Shown here piece after piece: positions 1 to 12,118 of a stretch of DNA of 64,000 nt. The notes beneath the pieces were generated by a model that saw only the letters and a program-made list of their open reading frames with translations, searched no databases and was not told where the DNA came from. Within the stretch, counting starts at the first letter, position 1. Each line of letters starts with the position of its first letter. The translations under genes were made by a program, and so were the position numbers. The DNA is from Ligustrum vulgare (lineage: Eukaryota > Streptophyta > Magnoliopsida > Lamiales > Oleaceae): assembly GCA_963555705.1 (NCBI GenBank), contig OY743171.1, forward strand, positions 21,761,352 to 21,825,351, read 5' to 3'.

Positions 1-293
1 CAAGCTATAAGATAATTCTAAATTTAAAAAAAAAAAAAAAAAATTTATATTAAGCTTAGTTCAAAGTTAGGATTATTCTTTTAAAAAAAAAAAATTCCAA
101 AATGCGTTTTCCGCGCTTTGAACATTTTTTGTTGAAATACATACAAAACGAGGTTTTGGGCGTTTTGCATTTTGTGTACAATTTTTTTTTTTTTTTTTCC
201 CAAAATGCGTTTTCGAAAATGGTAAAGAGAACACGTTTTTAGTTTTTTCGAAAATAAAAACAGAAAACGACCTCAAAACAACAAAGAGAACAG
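1..293. other. Gene-free AT-rich repeat DNA
   Basis: No gene is visible. The stretch holds A and T homopolymer tracts and two similar fragments containing CCAAAATGCGTTTTC (near 98 and 200), which suggests a decayed repeat. It replaces roughly the first 55 bases of the 5' LTR that follows, so it may be an insertion or a deletion junction. The short minus-strand ORF here is Lys/Phe-rich low complexity and is not believed. Confidence 0.4.
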
Positions 294-633
294 GACCTTA
301 GTTTCTATTTTAAGTCTATTTGCTTTTATCTATTTTAGTTATAATATGTTTAATCTCTATTTATTCTTTTAGATTTTAGAATAGGAGTTCTTTTCTTTAT
401 TGATTAAAATAAGATTTCTTCTTTCAAAAAAAAAAAAAAAATGATTTCTTCTTTGTTTTAAATTAGGATTTTAGTTTCTTTATATTATTAGCCTATAATA
501 CAAAGACATTGTACATTTTTCAATAATCAATTCATTAATAGATATACAAAACAATATTATTCCAATATTTTATTTTATTTTTTTATTCTTTACATAATTC
601 TTATTACAAAAAATTCAAATCGCTTTCGCACCA
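294..633 (+). repeat. 5' LTR (truncated at its start)
   Basis: It aligns by eye with 2378-2700: shared blocks include TTTAGATTTTAGAATA, AATAAGATTTCTTCTTT and ATTATTCCAATATTTT. An A-tract near 427 interrupts the similarity. It ends just before the primer binding site. Confidence 0.75.
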
Positions 634-636
634 AAT

Positions 637-648
637 TGGTATCAGAGA
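637..648 (+). other. Primer binding site (initiator tRNA-Met type)
   Basis: TGGTATCAGAGA follows the 5' LTR by a few bases. This is the usual start signal for minus-strand synthesis in plant LTR retrotransposons. Confidence 0.75.
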
Positions 649-2320
649 AAGGTTTTCTCTTGACTGATGGATACTTATGGTGGTAGTGGTAGTGGCGCAT
701 CTTTACGACGATGATCGAAGGATTGTAAAACCTTGGTCCATAATTTGAACGAAGGATGGATATATTTAAAGACAAAGCTCACAAATATTTGCAAACTTTA
801 ACTGACACGAATGTTTGTTGTTTCAACAAGCTTAGAACAAAGCAACAAGTGGTTAGAGAATTTTCTTGAGTCCGTTTGAATATATCAAGGAATCTGCGAA
901 TGTCTATCAAGAAGGTATAAAAGAGTCCAATTTGAAGTGCAACAAGATTTTTAGAACACGATGCAACTTGATAATAAATCACAAGAGTATTGAAAACTTG
1001 ATATCCAAAGCATTGATGAAAGCTTTAAATTTGAAAACTAAAAAAAATCTCATCTTGCTATCAAGCTTCATAAGTTAATGCGGGGCAAAAAATTAAAAAT
1101 ATGTAGGTATGTAAAGTTTCACTCTCTTTGTAAGTAGACATGGATGATTATCATATACTTTGGAGACAGTACCATGGAAATGCTACTTACATAGGTCGAG
1201 ATAACGTACAAGTATTTTGGTGGTACGATAAGATTGTCTTGGTATCATGTGATGATCAATTTGTGAATACTAGTATAAACAAAGAGAAGATTTATAAGGA
1301 AGATGATGAGGTTAAAAAAGATGCCAATCAGAATTATCATAATGTTGTCAACCAAGATACTATATTAGAGGTGAAAAAGCATGTGAAAGTTGAAATCTAA
1401 GACCTACTGATCCCTTATATATGAAAATTGCAATTAAGGACCTTAATATTGAGCCACACTCCAATGATTGACAAATTGAAGTTCTGAAGTGTCCAAAAAG
1501 AGAGGAAGGAATTAAACTTTCGAATTATGAAGGAATCAAAGGATATGACCATGACAGATTTACATCATTGTGTGTTGCATCCATTAGGTCCTGTAGTTTG
1601 CCACCTCGCATGAAAGTTTCTCAAGGAACAGATGGAAAGTCATGTTATTCTAGTAAAAGTGAAGATTCTTCTCTGGACCATTAACAAGTTTTGCAAGATT
1701 GTATACGTCTTATGAGAAATTCTCCTATGTCTGGCTCAAAAATTAATGATGAGCGTATTTTGGAGTACAATGAAAATAAGTTCAAAGTTGGTAGTACAAT
1801 GGTAAGGAAACATTCTAAGGAGGATATAATTGATGAAGTTAGAAAGTCGGATGCTGGCCAAAGCACATTGATGATACATCAGAGTTGTTGCTTACTTCTG
1901 AAAACTGCTTGGATAAGATATGCCAATTTGCAGGAACCTAGAGAGTTATCGTAATTCAGTGTGCTTGAAGTTGTGGACAGGTTTCTCATGCTTGATATTC
2001 ATAAGTATGATAAAGAATTTGACATTAGAACAACTTCAAGAAGTCAGAGATTGTCTCAAGTGCCAAAGGAACTCGAAGTCTGGGCACGAGTGTCTCTCTC
2101 AAAAGCATGGATGTATGGTATATACAATCTCGATGATTTCATGTTGAATTTTGACCAAAGAGTGATTTTTTACCTAGAGATTCATGCAATTGCGAAGAAT
2201 AAAGAATGAACATTAGGTCAATCTGCAACTTGATGGAAGTATTTGAGTATTTTCCTCCCGATTGATTGATTTCCTTTTCATCAACAAAACTCGAGGATGA
2301 GTTTTCTTCAAGTTTGAGGG
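649..2320 (+). pseudogene. Gypsy gag/protease remnant
   Basis: The recognisable coding trace is at 1140-1260. It reads MDDYHILWRQYHGNATYIGR followed by a DNV..FWW.DKIVLV stretch. This matches the end of the plant Ty3-gypsy protease, normally written ...HLLLGRPWQYD.. followed by a short beta-rich tail. The Gly-Arg-Pro-Trp core is degraded to W-R-Q-Y. Downstream pieces (1691-2209) are short broken frames rich in Lys and Glu with no family assignment. No reverse transcriptase, RNase H or integrase motif could be found. The element cannot encode its own mobility proteins. Confidence 0.6.
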
Positions 2321-2323
2321 GAT

Positions 2324-2700
2324 TGATGTAGGATAAAAGCAAGTTTGATTGAGATTAGTTTCCTATTTCGTAAAATATTAGTTTCATATTTTATGTCTAT
2401 TTTCTTTTATCTATTTAGTTGTAATATGTTTTATCTCTTTTTATTCTTTTAGATTTTAGAATATTAGTTCTTTTCTTAATTGATTAGAATAAGATTTCTT
2501 CTTTATTTTAGATTTGGATTGTTTCCTTATTTTAGTTTCTTTATATTAGTAGGATTATTGAATAACTTTTCCTATGAATACAAAAGCATACATTTTTAAA
2601 TAATCAATTCTTAATCAATATACAAAGAAAAGATTATTCCAATATTTTTCTTTATTCTTTACATTATTCTTATTACAAGAATTTCAAATCGCTCCTGCTC
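2324..2700 (+). repeat. 3' LTR
   Basis: It starts TGATGTAGGATAAAAGC directly after the polypurine-like tract and ends near CAAATCGCTCCTGC. It is more complete than the 5' copy at its start. Confidence 0.7.
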
Positions 2701-4170
2701 TAGAGAACGATTTCAAAACACTGCATACTCAAAGCTATTTGTTTACATGAATTTGATTTACTATTCCCACGTATATTTAGAAATCTTAATAAGAGAAAGC
2801 TGCCAACTATACCAGAATTTCTCATCTTAAATCCAGTGATTATGTTAAGAAAATAAATCATAATCCTCTCTCTCTCTCTCTCTATTTTAAATACCCAAAA
2901 TAGTATATAGTTTATGACAGTGATTTTTCTTTCTGATCAAATTGGAGTTTGCACTTGGAGGATAAAACATCCAGAGGTGATTTGCTCACCAATTCTGCTC
3001 GGTCTACCAACACTTTTTAGCTTTATTAGGATTGTTGTTGTGGGCGGGTGAGGGGTTTGGTTGGCAGTGGTTTTGGGATGGCTACGTTAGTTTTCCAGTG
3101 TTGTGGTCAACTGGACAGTGATTGGTGGCAGCAGCATCATGTGATTATGCTTGTGGCTGATTGTGCAGCTGGGGTGAAGGGTTGTTGCGTGTGTCATGAT
3201 GATGGGGGGAGTGATCTTTAGTTCTCATCGCCACCCTAATATTTTTTTAGTACCTTATTTGTAGCATAGAACGACCCTGGCGAAATTTACGCTAGTACAA
3301 TTTGAATAAGGGAAGAGCATGGGAACACTCTAAAACATAACAGCAAGGTTGGAAGATGTTTTGTGTTTCATTCCCTATTTGGGTCCCATACGCTTTGTTT
3401 CGCAGTAGGGACAAAGCAACTAAGTTGAAAAACTGGTAGTTTTGGGTGCTTGGTAAGTGCAAAAGCACTGGTTAGAAGCGTCATATGCAGCTTTTATATT
3501 AAGCTCATTAGATATACTTAATATCGGGGAACTATTTATAGTAAGCATGCAACAGTAGATGGGGGCTGCCTTAATCAGATACTGAAATAGAATTTCATAC
3601 AGGGTTCATGACAATCATTTGCAGGTGTTGTGCAAGAATCAACAAGTTAGAGTGAATTTCTGGGATCAATTAAGATGGGAACTCACACATTAGAAGTATT
3701 GTCTGTTCTAACTAATACATTCCACTTTTACCTGTTATGAGCTTAATATCTAATACTAATTCTTGACCCGAGGTTTTCCTCATTAGGTTTAAAACCTGAT
3801 TTATGATCTGAACTTGTTGGTTCTCTTTTTTGGTTTGCGTGATACGATACATATTTACTGAATTAAGTGGAGTCTCAGCTCAGCTACTTGGGCTGACCTA
3901 CATGAATCCTATGGACTTGGAGCCAGCTTCACCTGTGGACATGTTCAGTACATGTCCATCTTTTTGCCAATAGGTCCTTAGCCTTGATGAAAGGTTGGTG
4001 TATTAGGGAGGGTGTTTATGGTCTGAGTACGGGCTGCCATGCTTTAATATGAACCTCAAAGTGTTGCAAGTTACTGAATTCTGGATATCAAATATTTGGT
4101 CCATATGGATGCTCTCAGATTATATTTCGTGAACTTCTTTTCAATTGAGATGATGATGAAAATTTAATGT
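2701..4170. other. Gene-free stretch upstream of the SKI2-like exons
   Basis: No coding sequence was recognised. It contains a short (TC)n run at about 2864-2883 and otherwise unique-looking DNA. If the SKI2 gene is intact, this and the gypsy element lie inside a large intron. If not, this marks the edge of a truncated copy. Confidence 0.5.
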
Positions 4171-4173
4171 CAG

Positions 4174-6107
4174 ATCTGAAGTTGAGAGACGTCGACATCG
4201 TTGAAGCTTACTACATTTGGAATAGCCTATTGCAGAAGATGGCACAGAATAAGTGTCATGGATGTGTTAAATTGAATGAGAACATCAAGATAGCTCGAGA
4301 ATTGAAGAGGCACAAAGAGGAAGTGAATGCTCTGAAGTTTGAAATGTCGGACGAGGCACTTCAGCAGATGCCCGACTTTCAGGGTCGGGTATGTGGCCCT
4401 CATCTCCACATAAACTTCCTTTACTTTATTTTGGCATAAATTAAATTTATTCTGGTAATTTATTTATGATTGATCTCGAGCTTCAAAATCCTATCTGATA
4501 TCTTAGTTATGTCAATACAGATAGATATTTTGAAGGAAATTGGGTGTGTAGATTCTGACCTTGTAGTGCAAATCAAAGGCCGTGTTGCCTGTGAAATGAA
4601 TTCTGGGGAGGAGTTGATATGCACCGAGTGCTTGTTTGAGAATCAACTGGACGACCTGGAACCAGAAGAAGCTGTGGCAATAATGTCTGCCTTTGTTTTT
4701 CAGCAGAAGAACACTTCTGAACCTTCTCTTACCCCAAAGCTGTCTCAAGCTAAAAAGAGGTAGCATATTTTTCCTACTCTTGTTTTGTGCTTACATCTGC
4801 TGCCGATTTCTTTATTGCGTGTTATTAAATCTGGTAGTATTTCCATATTATGGTGCTTTTTGCTGATGTTTTCTTTGCATTTTGAAAACTTCCATTTGTA
4901 AAGAAAAGGTAACTTTAAAGTCGTGTTTGACAAAAAGAAGCTTAAAGCAACTTTTACTTGTTTTAAGCTAGGCTAAACGTATATTTTCGTTTGCTTCCCC
5001 TCTCTTGTTATCTATTTTCTGTGTTAATTTAATTGTTGATACTGTGATCGGTATAATCACTTCGATCACATTCATCACTTATTCTGTGCCATGGAATGCT
5101 TAGATATAGTTGTGAAATTGAAGAACGACTGATAATTTTAGGGGGGGAGATGAAAGTTGGTTTACTCTGGGTTTGATGTAATGTGGATTTTACTTTGTTC
5201 TGTTGTATTCTCTGGTTGCTCCTGGAAAATTATGTTATGATTGGCATTATTAGCTTTCCCATATTTTATTCAAACGGAAATATTGCTAGTTGTCGTCCAT
5301 TTCTTCTCTTCTTATAAATTTAATGATAGTTCTCCTGTACTTCAGATTATATGACACGGCTATAAAACTAGGAGAGCTTCAAGCACAGTTCAAACTGCCG
5401 GTTGATCCCCAGGAATATGCCCAAGAGAATCTTAAGTTTGGTCTTGTTGAAGTCGTCTATGAATGGGCAAAGGTATTCTTCTGCTCACCGTGTCTTCCTT
5501 CAACCCACAAAAGAATTGATTGTTTTTTGGTAGTTTTGTGATTTGCCTATTCTGATGGTAGTTTTTAGATTTTCTTCTCACTTGACTATTTATAATGGCA
5601 TTGTTAATTTTTCTTCCAGTGTTTTAAGTACTAAAGACCATTGGGTCTATTGAAAAAAGGAGGGAATTTATTGAATAAAAAATTGTCTTCTCAATTATTA
5701 GTACAACTCCTGGCATTCTCGTGAATCACGGAGTTCAAAATCTTAGTATTTTGTGAGAACCACCGAGTTTTTATAGTTATATTTTTTTGCATTCGCGAGC
5801 TGTTTTCATCTGCGCTTTCCAGAATGTGCATTATGCAGTTTCATCGAATCTCTCTTATAATGCCTGCGTCTAATCTAATTGTACACATCCACAGGGCACA
5901 CCATTTGCAGATATCTGTGAACTTACAGATGTTCCTGAAGGTATGATAGTGAGGACGATTGTGAGATTGGACGAAACATGTCGTGAATTTAGGAAAGCTG
6001 CAGCAATAATGGGCAATTCTTCAATCTTCAAGAAAATGGAAACTGCTTCGAATGCAATCAAGCGTGACATCGTCTTTGCTGCTAGCTTGTACATTACGGG
6101 GGTGTAA
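4174..6107 (+). CDS. SKI2: SKI2-like DExH-box RNA helicase, C-terminal four exons (partial)
   Basis: SKI2 is the helicase of the Ski complex, which feeds mRNA to the cytoplasmic exosome for 3'-5' decay. Four exons are read here: about 4174-4388, 4521-4759, 5346-5472 and 5895-6107 (stop TAA). Introns are GT-AG and the split Arg codon at exon 2/3 joins cleanly. They encode the stalk end and the DSHCT domain typical of Ski2/Mtr4. Diagnostic strings are KGRVACEMNSGEEL, CLFENQLDDLEPEEAVAI, QENLKFGLVEVVYEWAKGTP, ICELTDVPEGMIVRTIVRLD, and the final FAASLYITGV. No frameshift or internal stop was seen in about 264 codons. The RecA-like helicase domains (roughly the first 1,000 residues of the family) are absent from the window. 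Either the gene continues to the left across a transposon-filled intron, or this is a 3' fragment. I cannot decide which. Confidence 0.85.
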
Positions 6108-6548
6108 ACAAGCACCCATTGGTTTGTGCTCCCAATTCCCCCTCTATTGGGTCGAGGGACTACAGGAGAAAACAAGTGTACACTAAATCATTTGGGGACT
6201 TCTTAATTTAAAAGAAATAGGAACTTGTACATTAGCCGTCTTTCAGCCTGAGAATAACACCAACAATACTTCCTTGTATCTTTGTACTAATGTATCTTTG
6301 TGCAGCCCCTCACTTATGTTTTGTTTGGACAATATCCTGCCTTTTTAGACAAAATATAATAACTCTTCTTATTATTAGATTAGAAAATGATGACACACAT
6401 GAAAACTTCATATTGCTACATAGCACACTTAGAAGTACAGTTCTAAGCATAAAAATGCACGGCACACCTTGGAATTGACATGAAATGAAGATGAAGATGA
6501 AATTGTAATAATTTGCAGCTTGTTCAAGAATGACTTGTATCCTCCATT
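6108..6548. other. Convergent intergenic region (3' ends of SKI2-like and MEE59-like)
   Basis: This 441-bp spacer holds the 3' UTRs of both tail-to-tail genes. I saw no separate gene in it. The AT-rich stretch after 6180 is a plausible polyadenylation region, but no single signal stands out. Confidence 0.5.
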
Positions 6549-7890
6549 TCAGTTGTCACTCCTGCTCGGCTTGTCAGATGCAAAATCCATCTGGAATCAG
6601 GAACATGAGAAATCAATTTACACATGTTAAATGATTTTGATAAAAGTTGATGAGATGTGTAGTTCCTACAAAAAGTGTAGTTAAGATTAAATGTTAGTTT
6701 GAATTTGATTATAAAATCTAAAAAACTAGTGTTACCATTAGAAGAAAATGACGTTTGGTAAAGTGTTCGACTAAGATATTATTAGGCTGATTATTAGATG
6801 GAAAAGTTGAAATCTTGTTTGTAATGTGGAATGTGTTTATCTATGAAACACATCCGGATCAGACCATAAGACAACACAAAAAAAAAAAAAAAAAAAATGG
6901 ATGAGATAGAAGCATCGATCTTTTGCTATCTTATACTCTGTTTTGTAAATTTTATATTTTCTCGAATCACATATTTTATCTCGTAAACATAAAAGATTTC
7001 GTTATAACCAAATTTGAAGCAGCTGAACTTGCTTTTAATATTGTCGGGTCCTATCCAACTTTCATAAAATGCACATGTTTGAAAAAGGGTAACGAATGGG
7101 GGAGTTTTTGAGGTACCACCATTACCTTATCAGCAGAAGCTGGAATCCAATCATTAGTAGCAGGATTCCCCTTGCTTGAGGCATGATGTTCAGTTGCAGA
7201 ATCTGGTGCTATGCCGAAGGAAACCCCATTTGTGCTCTCCTCCTCTGTTATGAACCCTGTTCCAGTCTGTTATTGTTATCAAAAAGTAAAGAATCAACAC
7301 ATTATCATTATGATAATAAAATAAAATATTTGTAAAATATATAAAACACCAGTTTCGTTATACCCTGTGATGTTGCTTGTCAATGCAATTGAGGTCACTG
7401 TAGTATTCAGTTTCCTTAAACTCCTCCGCTGCTTTGCTTCCTTTGTAAACCAGTTTCTGCACCAAAACAAATTGTTTTCTGCATACTTTTCTAAACCAGC
7501 AAAAACATGCATATTCTTTCCGATGGACGAGAGAGATTTCTTGTTTTAGGTTAAGAGGTTGCATAATTCAATTGATAGTAATAGTTAAATTAAATTCACT
7601 TGGGATTTGAATTATCGATCGATTGTACAAAAAGAAACAAAGATTGATCACCTGACCTGAGTATCCTTTTCGAGACGTTGGAATTCAGCATATTCTGGAT
7701 TATTGACCCCAATTCCATTAATGGAGTTTAGGGCATCAGTATATGTGGAAGAATACTCACTCCTCTGAGGCTTCGTGTGGCGTTTTGGTGCCAAACCATC
7801 AAAATGCTCTCTTGTTTCTTCCTCAATCTTTACTTCTTCCTCTTTAGACAAATGAATATCACTACGATTTGGCCTTCTGTTGCACTCCAT
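6549..7890 (-). CDS. MEE59: MEE59-like protein (maternal effect embryo arrest 59 homologue)
   Basis: Small plant-specific protein; the Arabidopsis homologue is named for an embryo-arrest mutant. Its biochemical role is unknown. Four exons on the minus strand: 7890-7657, 7456-7364, 7266-7126 and 6590-6549, totalling 510 bp (169 aa plus stop), close to the family length. Landmarks in order: an acidic basic-start region beginning MECNRRPNRSDIHLSKEEE; APKRHTKPQRSEYS; KLVYKGSK; EETEYY-like FKETEYYSDLNCIDKQHH; TGTGFI; GNPATNDWIPA; and the C-terminal SDKPSRSDN. All introns are GT-AG and phase 0. The short last exon (13 codons) was placed by matching the conserved KP.RSD end. Intron 3 (6591-7125) carries MITE-like DNA. 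There is a GA-repeat just upstream of the ATG, and a hAT-type element about 67 bp upstream. It looks intact. Confidence 0.85.
6620..6875. repeat. MITE-like repeat inside MEE59 intron 3
   Basis: It contains the string TTTTGATAAAAGTTGATGAG and related words. Similar text recurs near 9675, 26110 and 38310, suggesting a dispersed small repeat family. Its ends were not defined. Confidence 0.35.
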
Positions 7891-7957
7891 TGTTCTCTCT
7901 CTCTCTCTCTCTGATGGTTTTCATTTCATTTCACTTAATTTCTTCGTACATATATAC
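7891..7957 (-). promoter_or_regulatory. MEE59-like proximal promoter / 5' leader with TATA-like motif
   Basis: Read on the minus strand, GTATATAT (7957-7950) lies about 60 bp upstream of the ATG, followed by a GAGAGA run (about 7912-7893). The TATA-like octamer is exactly the target site duplicated by the adjacent hAT-type insertion. If it works as the TATA box the leader would be very short. The transcription start is not known. Confidence 0.4.
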
Positions 7958-9002
7958 TAGGGGGTAAACAGTTTGATTTGGACGATTTTTGATAATTTTT
8001 CAAACCAAACCGTTTAAAGCGGTTTGAGGTTTTTCCAACCCAAACCAAACCATTTCATTTCCTAAACCAACCAAACCATTTTTTACGATTTGGTGCGATT
8101 TTAAACTGCGGTTTGCAAACGAAACTAAACTAATATATGTAAATCGAGTTAAAATAATTATTGAAATAGAATTTTGAATTAAGACATCAAAATTAATTGC
8201 AAATAACTCAACGACATTACGGATAGATGTTATAAGACTAACAAAATTAAAATGTATGGGTAAACAACTTCTAAAATAGATACAAATGCACGATCACAAA
8301 CAAATTATCACAATCATATCAAAAAACCTTATAGATAACACAATTCATTCTCAAGTTAGATTTTCCTATTATTTCACAACAAAACAACTTAAACTCAAAT
8401 ATATTGTATTTCAAGCAAAACTACTGAACTACATGATGAAAGAATGATGCTTTAGGAATTTAGAGTTTGATGAATTACGGCTGATGATAAAAGACCTCAA
8501 GTACAACTAATTTTGCTTAGATAACCATAAATACTCAAGTCATGACTTGCTAAATTAATAAAAGACAAATATTATAACCAAGAAAAAATAAATAATGAGC
8601 AAGTTTATGCATACTCCCCCAAAAAAATTATAGGATAAAAAACAAATAAAGTAAGAAAGTCACCGATAGTACTTAGTTGTTAGCACTAGCAAAATGTCTT
8701 TCTTAACAATAAAGGAAAAGCAAGGTGTCCCTTCATATAAATTGAAAATAAAAGTATAAAATTGAAAATAAATGCAATAAATTTTTTTGTGTTTTTGCAA
8801 TTAAAAAAATAAATTTTAATTGTAATTTTTTAGCGGGTTGACGGTTTGAAACGGGTTTTGAAAAATGAAACCTAAACCAAACCATTTGAAAGCGGTTCGG
8901 TTTGGGTCAAAACCGAAACGTTGACGGGTCCGCGTGGATCCGAACCAACGGTTTCGAAATTGCGGTTTGATATCGGTTTGACGGTTTCGTTGTACAGCCC
9001 TA
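7958..9002. mobile_element. hAT-type non-autonomous element upstream of MEE59
   Basis: It is bounded by perfect 8-bp direct repeats ATATATAC (7950-7957 and 9003-9010). Termini are imperfect inverted repeats, TAGGGGGTAAACAG at the left and its counterpart TAGGGCTGTACAAC read inward from the right. Both subterminal regions are full of GGTTTG/CAAACC words (for example GCGGTTTGAGG and CGGTTCGGTTTGGG), as in plant hAT derivatives. The 1045-bp interior is AT-rich and has no transposase ORF, so it would need one supplied in trans. Confidence 0.8.
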
Positions 9003-9010
9003 ATATATAC

Positions 9011-10605
9011 TAGTATTTGGGCAGATATTTCTTGGATGTAGCATATACGGAAACTTTTAAAGCGAATTTAGGAAATTGATCTAACATGAGTTATCACTAT
9101 AAAGGCAAGAAGGAAAAAATTTTGACACTCGAATTACAAGATTTAAAAATAAAAAAAAAAATCTTGACGGATTCAACATGAGTGACCGTACACCCTAGTC
9201 GTAAGCTGGATCTGTCCCTGGCAAGGGACGGAGATAAAGGGCAGCACCGTGCTTTACCCAAACCCATTTTTTTCGTCTATGTATTAGCCAGGTGCAAAAT
9301 CAAAATTCTTCGGGTTCATATTTGTATCTTGCTTGGTTATTATTATTATTATTATTATAAATACTTGTTCGTGTTTTATGTTTTAAAGAATTAACGTTTT
9401 AATGTTTAGTATAGAGTCCATTTGCACTTAACGTGAAGATATTTTGATAGATGGATAGATATTTTTTGTGCTAGTTTCAACTTGGAGAAACGAGGAAGCG
9501 AAGAGTCTTATCCATGGATAGACAAGTAGTACTCAATGTCTCTTTCAATTGAGGTCCCAAGCATGCATGTCTTTGAGTGTGAGGGACCATCTACAACTGG
9601 TTGAGACACAACCAAGTAGGACATATTAAACCATAGTTTGCTTTAGGGGAAAAAAAAAAATCTAAATTTTAATAGATTTGATAAAAGTTAATAAAATGTA
9701 AAAACTCCACTTTACAATAATTGGGTCCTATAAACTTCCAGATTGTAGCTAAAGCGTATTATTTAGCCATTGTTTCATATTTATATTGTTTATAAATAGC
9801 AATGTGATAATATTTCGTTTATCCATTTTTTTTTTTGAAAAGTAAAAATGATGAGCATAATTTTTTACCAGTTAAAATTGTTGAGTTTTTAAAAATGATC
9901 AAATGAGATATTGTCACGTAATAATTTATAAATAAAGTGTTGCCAAACAGATTAAGTGTCAAATTGTTTTCACGATATATGATAATAACTCTTTTGGTAC
10001 TTTTTACTAGGAGTAATGGAGGGATCACCAAATACATGGAAAATAATACGTAATAGTTTGAATATGCCTTTAGAATTAAAATTTGATTTTAACGGAGAAG
10101 TAGTAGTAATTAAAGCAAAAGTGAGACGCACGTTATTTTTAGATTTATGATGTATTGTGAAAATATTATAAATTTTTTCTTTGTTATTGAAAGAAATAAC
10201 AAAAGTTTTTAATCTTTTTAAATTGTGTATCTCAATAACAAACTACTAACATTTAATAATTAGTGATCTCATACATAATTGGGATAATTGCACCACATTA
10301 TACAAACTACATTTTTTCCCCTTATTGTAATTTTACTTACATTAGTATTTTAATTGATTTTCAATTACTTTTATTTTTCCTCTTAAAAAATTTACAATAT
10401 TCTCACCAACACCGCGCAACCACAGCCGTGCCACCACCCTTTTCCTCGACAAGACTCGGTGTATTGTTGAAAGGCGTCGCCATTGAGTTTTCACCAAAAT
10501 CTTACCAATTCTACAACATGTTTGTGAAATGTTTAATGGAATATAATGAAGAATCATAAAAACTTTTGTAAAATATCAAGGTGTGATACTAAAGTTCTAT
10601 CCCAA
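9011..10605. other. Gene-free region
   Basis: No gene was recognised. A fragment near 9205-9240 (GGATCTGTCCCTGGCAAGGGACGG) looks like a decayed transposon end. A TTA-rich run lies at 9338-9358. The short ORFs here show no family similarity. Confidence 0.4.
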
Positions 10606-10825
10606 TACTAGTACATAAAGATTCATTCACGTCGGTTGTTCAGGACAATACGTGTCGGTTGTAAAAGTGATGTGTTTGGCGAAGATGCGTTGATTGTAGC
10701 TTAAAAACCGGCACCTAAAATCAAAGCTTAGCCATCGATTTTTTGCGCAACAACCAAGGCCTAAAGTTGGGTTTTAAGCAAAAACCGACACATATTTATT
10801 TATTTCATTTTTTCACAAAATCACC

Positions 10826-10841
10826 TACACACACAAACAAA

Positions 10842-10882
<41 letters not shown>
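10826..10882. repeat. (CA)n-rich microsatellite
   Basis: ACACACAAACAAACAAACAC followed by an uninterrupted CA run to about 10881. Confidence 0.9.
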
Positions 10883-10884
<2 letters not shown>

Positions 10885-11741
10885 CACCCTAAACATGTAC
10901 ATCACCACCTAACATATATAATCGACATATAGGTAATAAAATTAAATAAATAAACAAATTGAATACCAAATTAGTTTTACATTTACAATATTGTTAATTA
11001 GTTACTCAAATATTTACACGTTTGCACGAAAAAAATCAAAATTTACACTCTTCAACGTAGTATTTGGTCCATAAATTTTGAATCTCGTCAATTTCATCCG
11101 TTGAGTAGTATTCTTAAAATGAATTATTAGTTATTTGTTAATAAAATATAAAATCCATAATTAAATAATTCTTAGTATTCAGTAACTTATATCTCATCTA
11201 AAGAAGTGCGTTGAGAATAATTTGTGACTATCTCAAACATGTTTCTCATAATATAGTAACTACAATCAAAACCTTCATGTTGTTGAGGACACAAATTTGA
11301 ACATTATTAAAAACTAATATTAGTAATTTAACTAAATAGAATACGGAACTAATTCTGAAATTTGTACTAACTTATAAATTTTAGTTTTCATACCAAAATG
11401 TACATGGCCTTTTGTTCTCTTGCCTCCACATGCCCAAAACATTCTAAAAGCCCTAAAGTTTCAATAAATATGGACAAGTTATAAAATAATAATAAAACTC
11501 AAAATTCCTATAGAAATTTTGACAGAGTCTCCCCTATAAATTGAACTTATCCATCATGTAGAGAACTATGTTATTTAAAATTATCCAAACTTATCAATAA
11601 TCACAACATAAACACATCAATTTCACCTCAACTCTCCATGATTATTCCATTAAAACTATCCGAACTTATCCACCATGCACTAAACAAAAATAAAATGAAA
11701 ATTTAAATTTAAATGGAAGTTATAAATTGTGTTAAGCAGAC

Positions 11742-11969
11742 TTACATTATGAATATTTGTAGGATAGATACATTCAACCATTGCATTGTAAGCAAGTCAG
11801 TGATGTCGTTGACCGTAACAAAAATACTGCTCTCGTCCATATAATGGAACACAATGGTGTCTAGAGGCAAGTGGAAGTGTTCAGTACCAACAGGCAATTT
11901 AAGGACTAGAGTGTGCAACATCTTGCAATCATCATCCAGTCGTTGTAAGGTTGCATCATCATCAAACAA
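11742..11969 (-). pseudogene. CACTA-associated Ulp1-protease-like fragment
   Basis: This short minus-strand frame (about 75 codons) contains HFHLPLDTIVFHYMDESSIF and then VTVNDITDLLTMQWLNVSIL. The pattern of a hydrophobic strand, an acidic DI/DL helix and a short IFIM-like strand resembles the segment preceding the catalytic part of Ulp1-type protease ORFs carried by plant CACTA transposons. No catalytic His-Asp-Cys set is visible. It sits between the proposed CACTA ends, which supports the assignment. Similarity is by eye only. Confidence 0.4.
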
Positions 11970-11984
11970 GCAATTGTTTTTAAT

Positions 11985-12118
11985 ATAAAAATAACATTTA
12001 AGCTACACCCCTGACTCAAACACACTTAAAAAATAGCATTCAGGCTACGCCCCCAGCTCAAACACACAATTGCTCTTTACATAAAAAATAACATTCTGGT
12101 TATGTCCCCGACTCAAAT
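11985..12118. repeat. Short tandem array (about 60-bp unit, three copies)
   Basis: Three diverged copies of a unit like AATAACATT..GCTAC.CCCC.ACTCAAA are spaced about 55-65 bp apart. Starts are near 11989, 12034 and 12088. Confidence 0.5.

Larger units (their letters stand above)
294..2700 (+). mobile_element. Decayed Ty3-gypsy-like LTR retrotransposon
   Basis: Two similar long terminal repeats (about 294-633 and 2324-2700) bracket a 1.7-kb internal region. A primer binding site matching initiator tRNA-Met (TGGTATCAGAG) lies just inside the left LTR. The purine-rich tract AAGTTTGAGGGGAT lies just before the right one. The internal DNA keeps only the end of the retroviral-type protease and degraded gag-like sequence. 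Reverse transcriptase and integrase are missing, so the copy is defective. The 5' LTR lacks its first ~55 bases. No target-site duplication could be recognised because the left end is altered. Confidence 0.75.

Noticed and set aside
9182..9394. 70-codon ORF with poly-Tyr
   Set aside because: The Tyr run is a TAT/TTA microsatellite; no domain.
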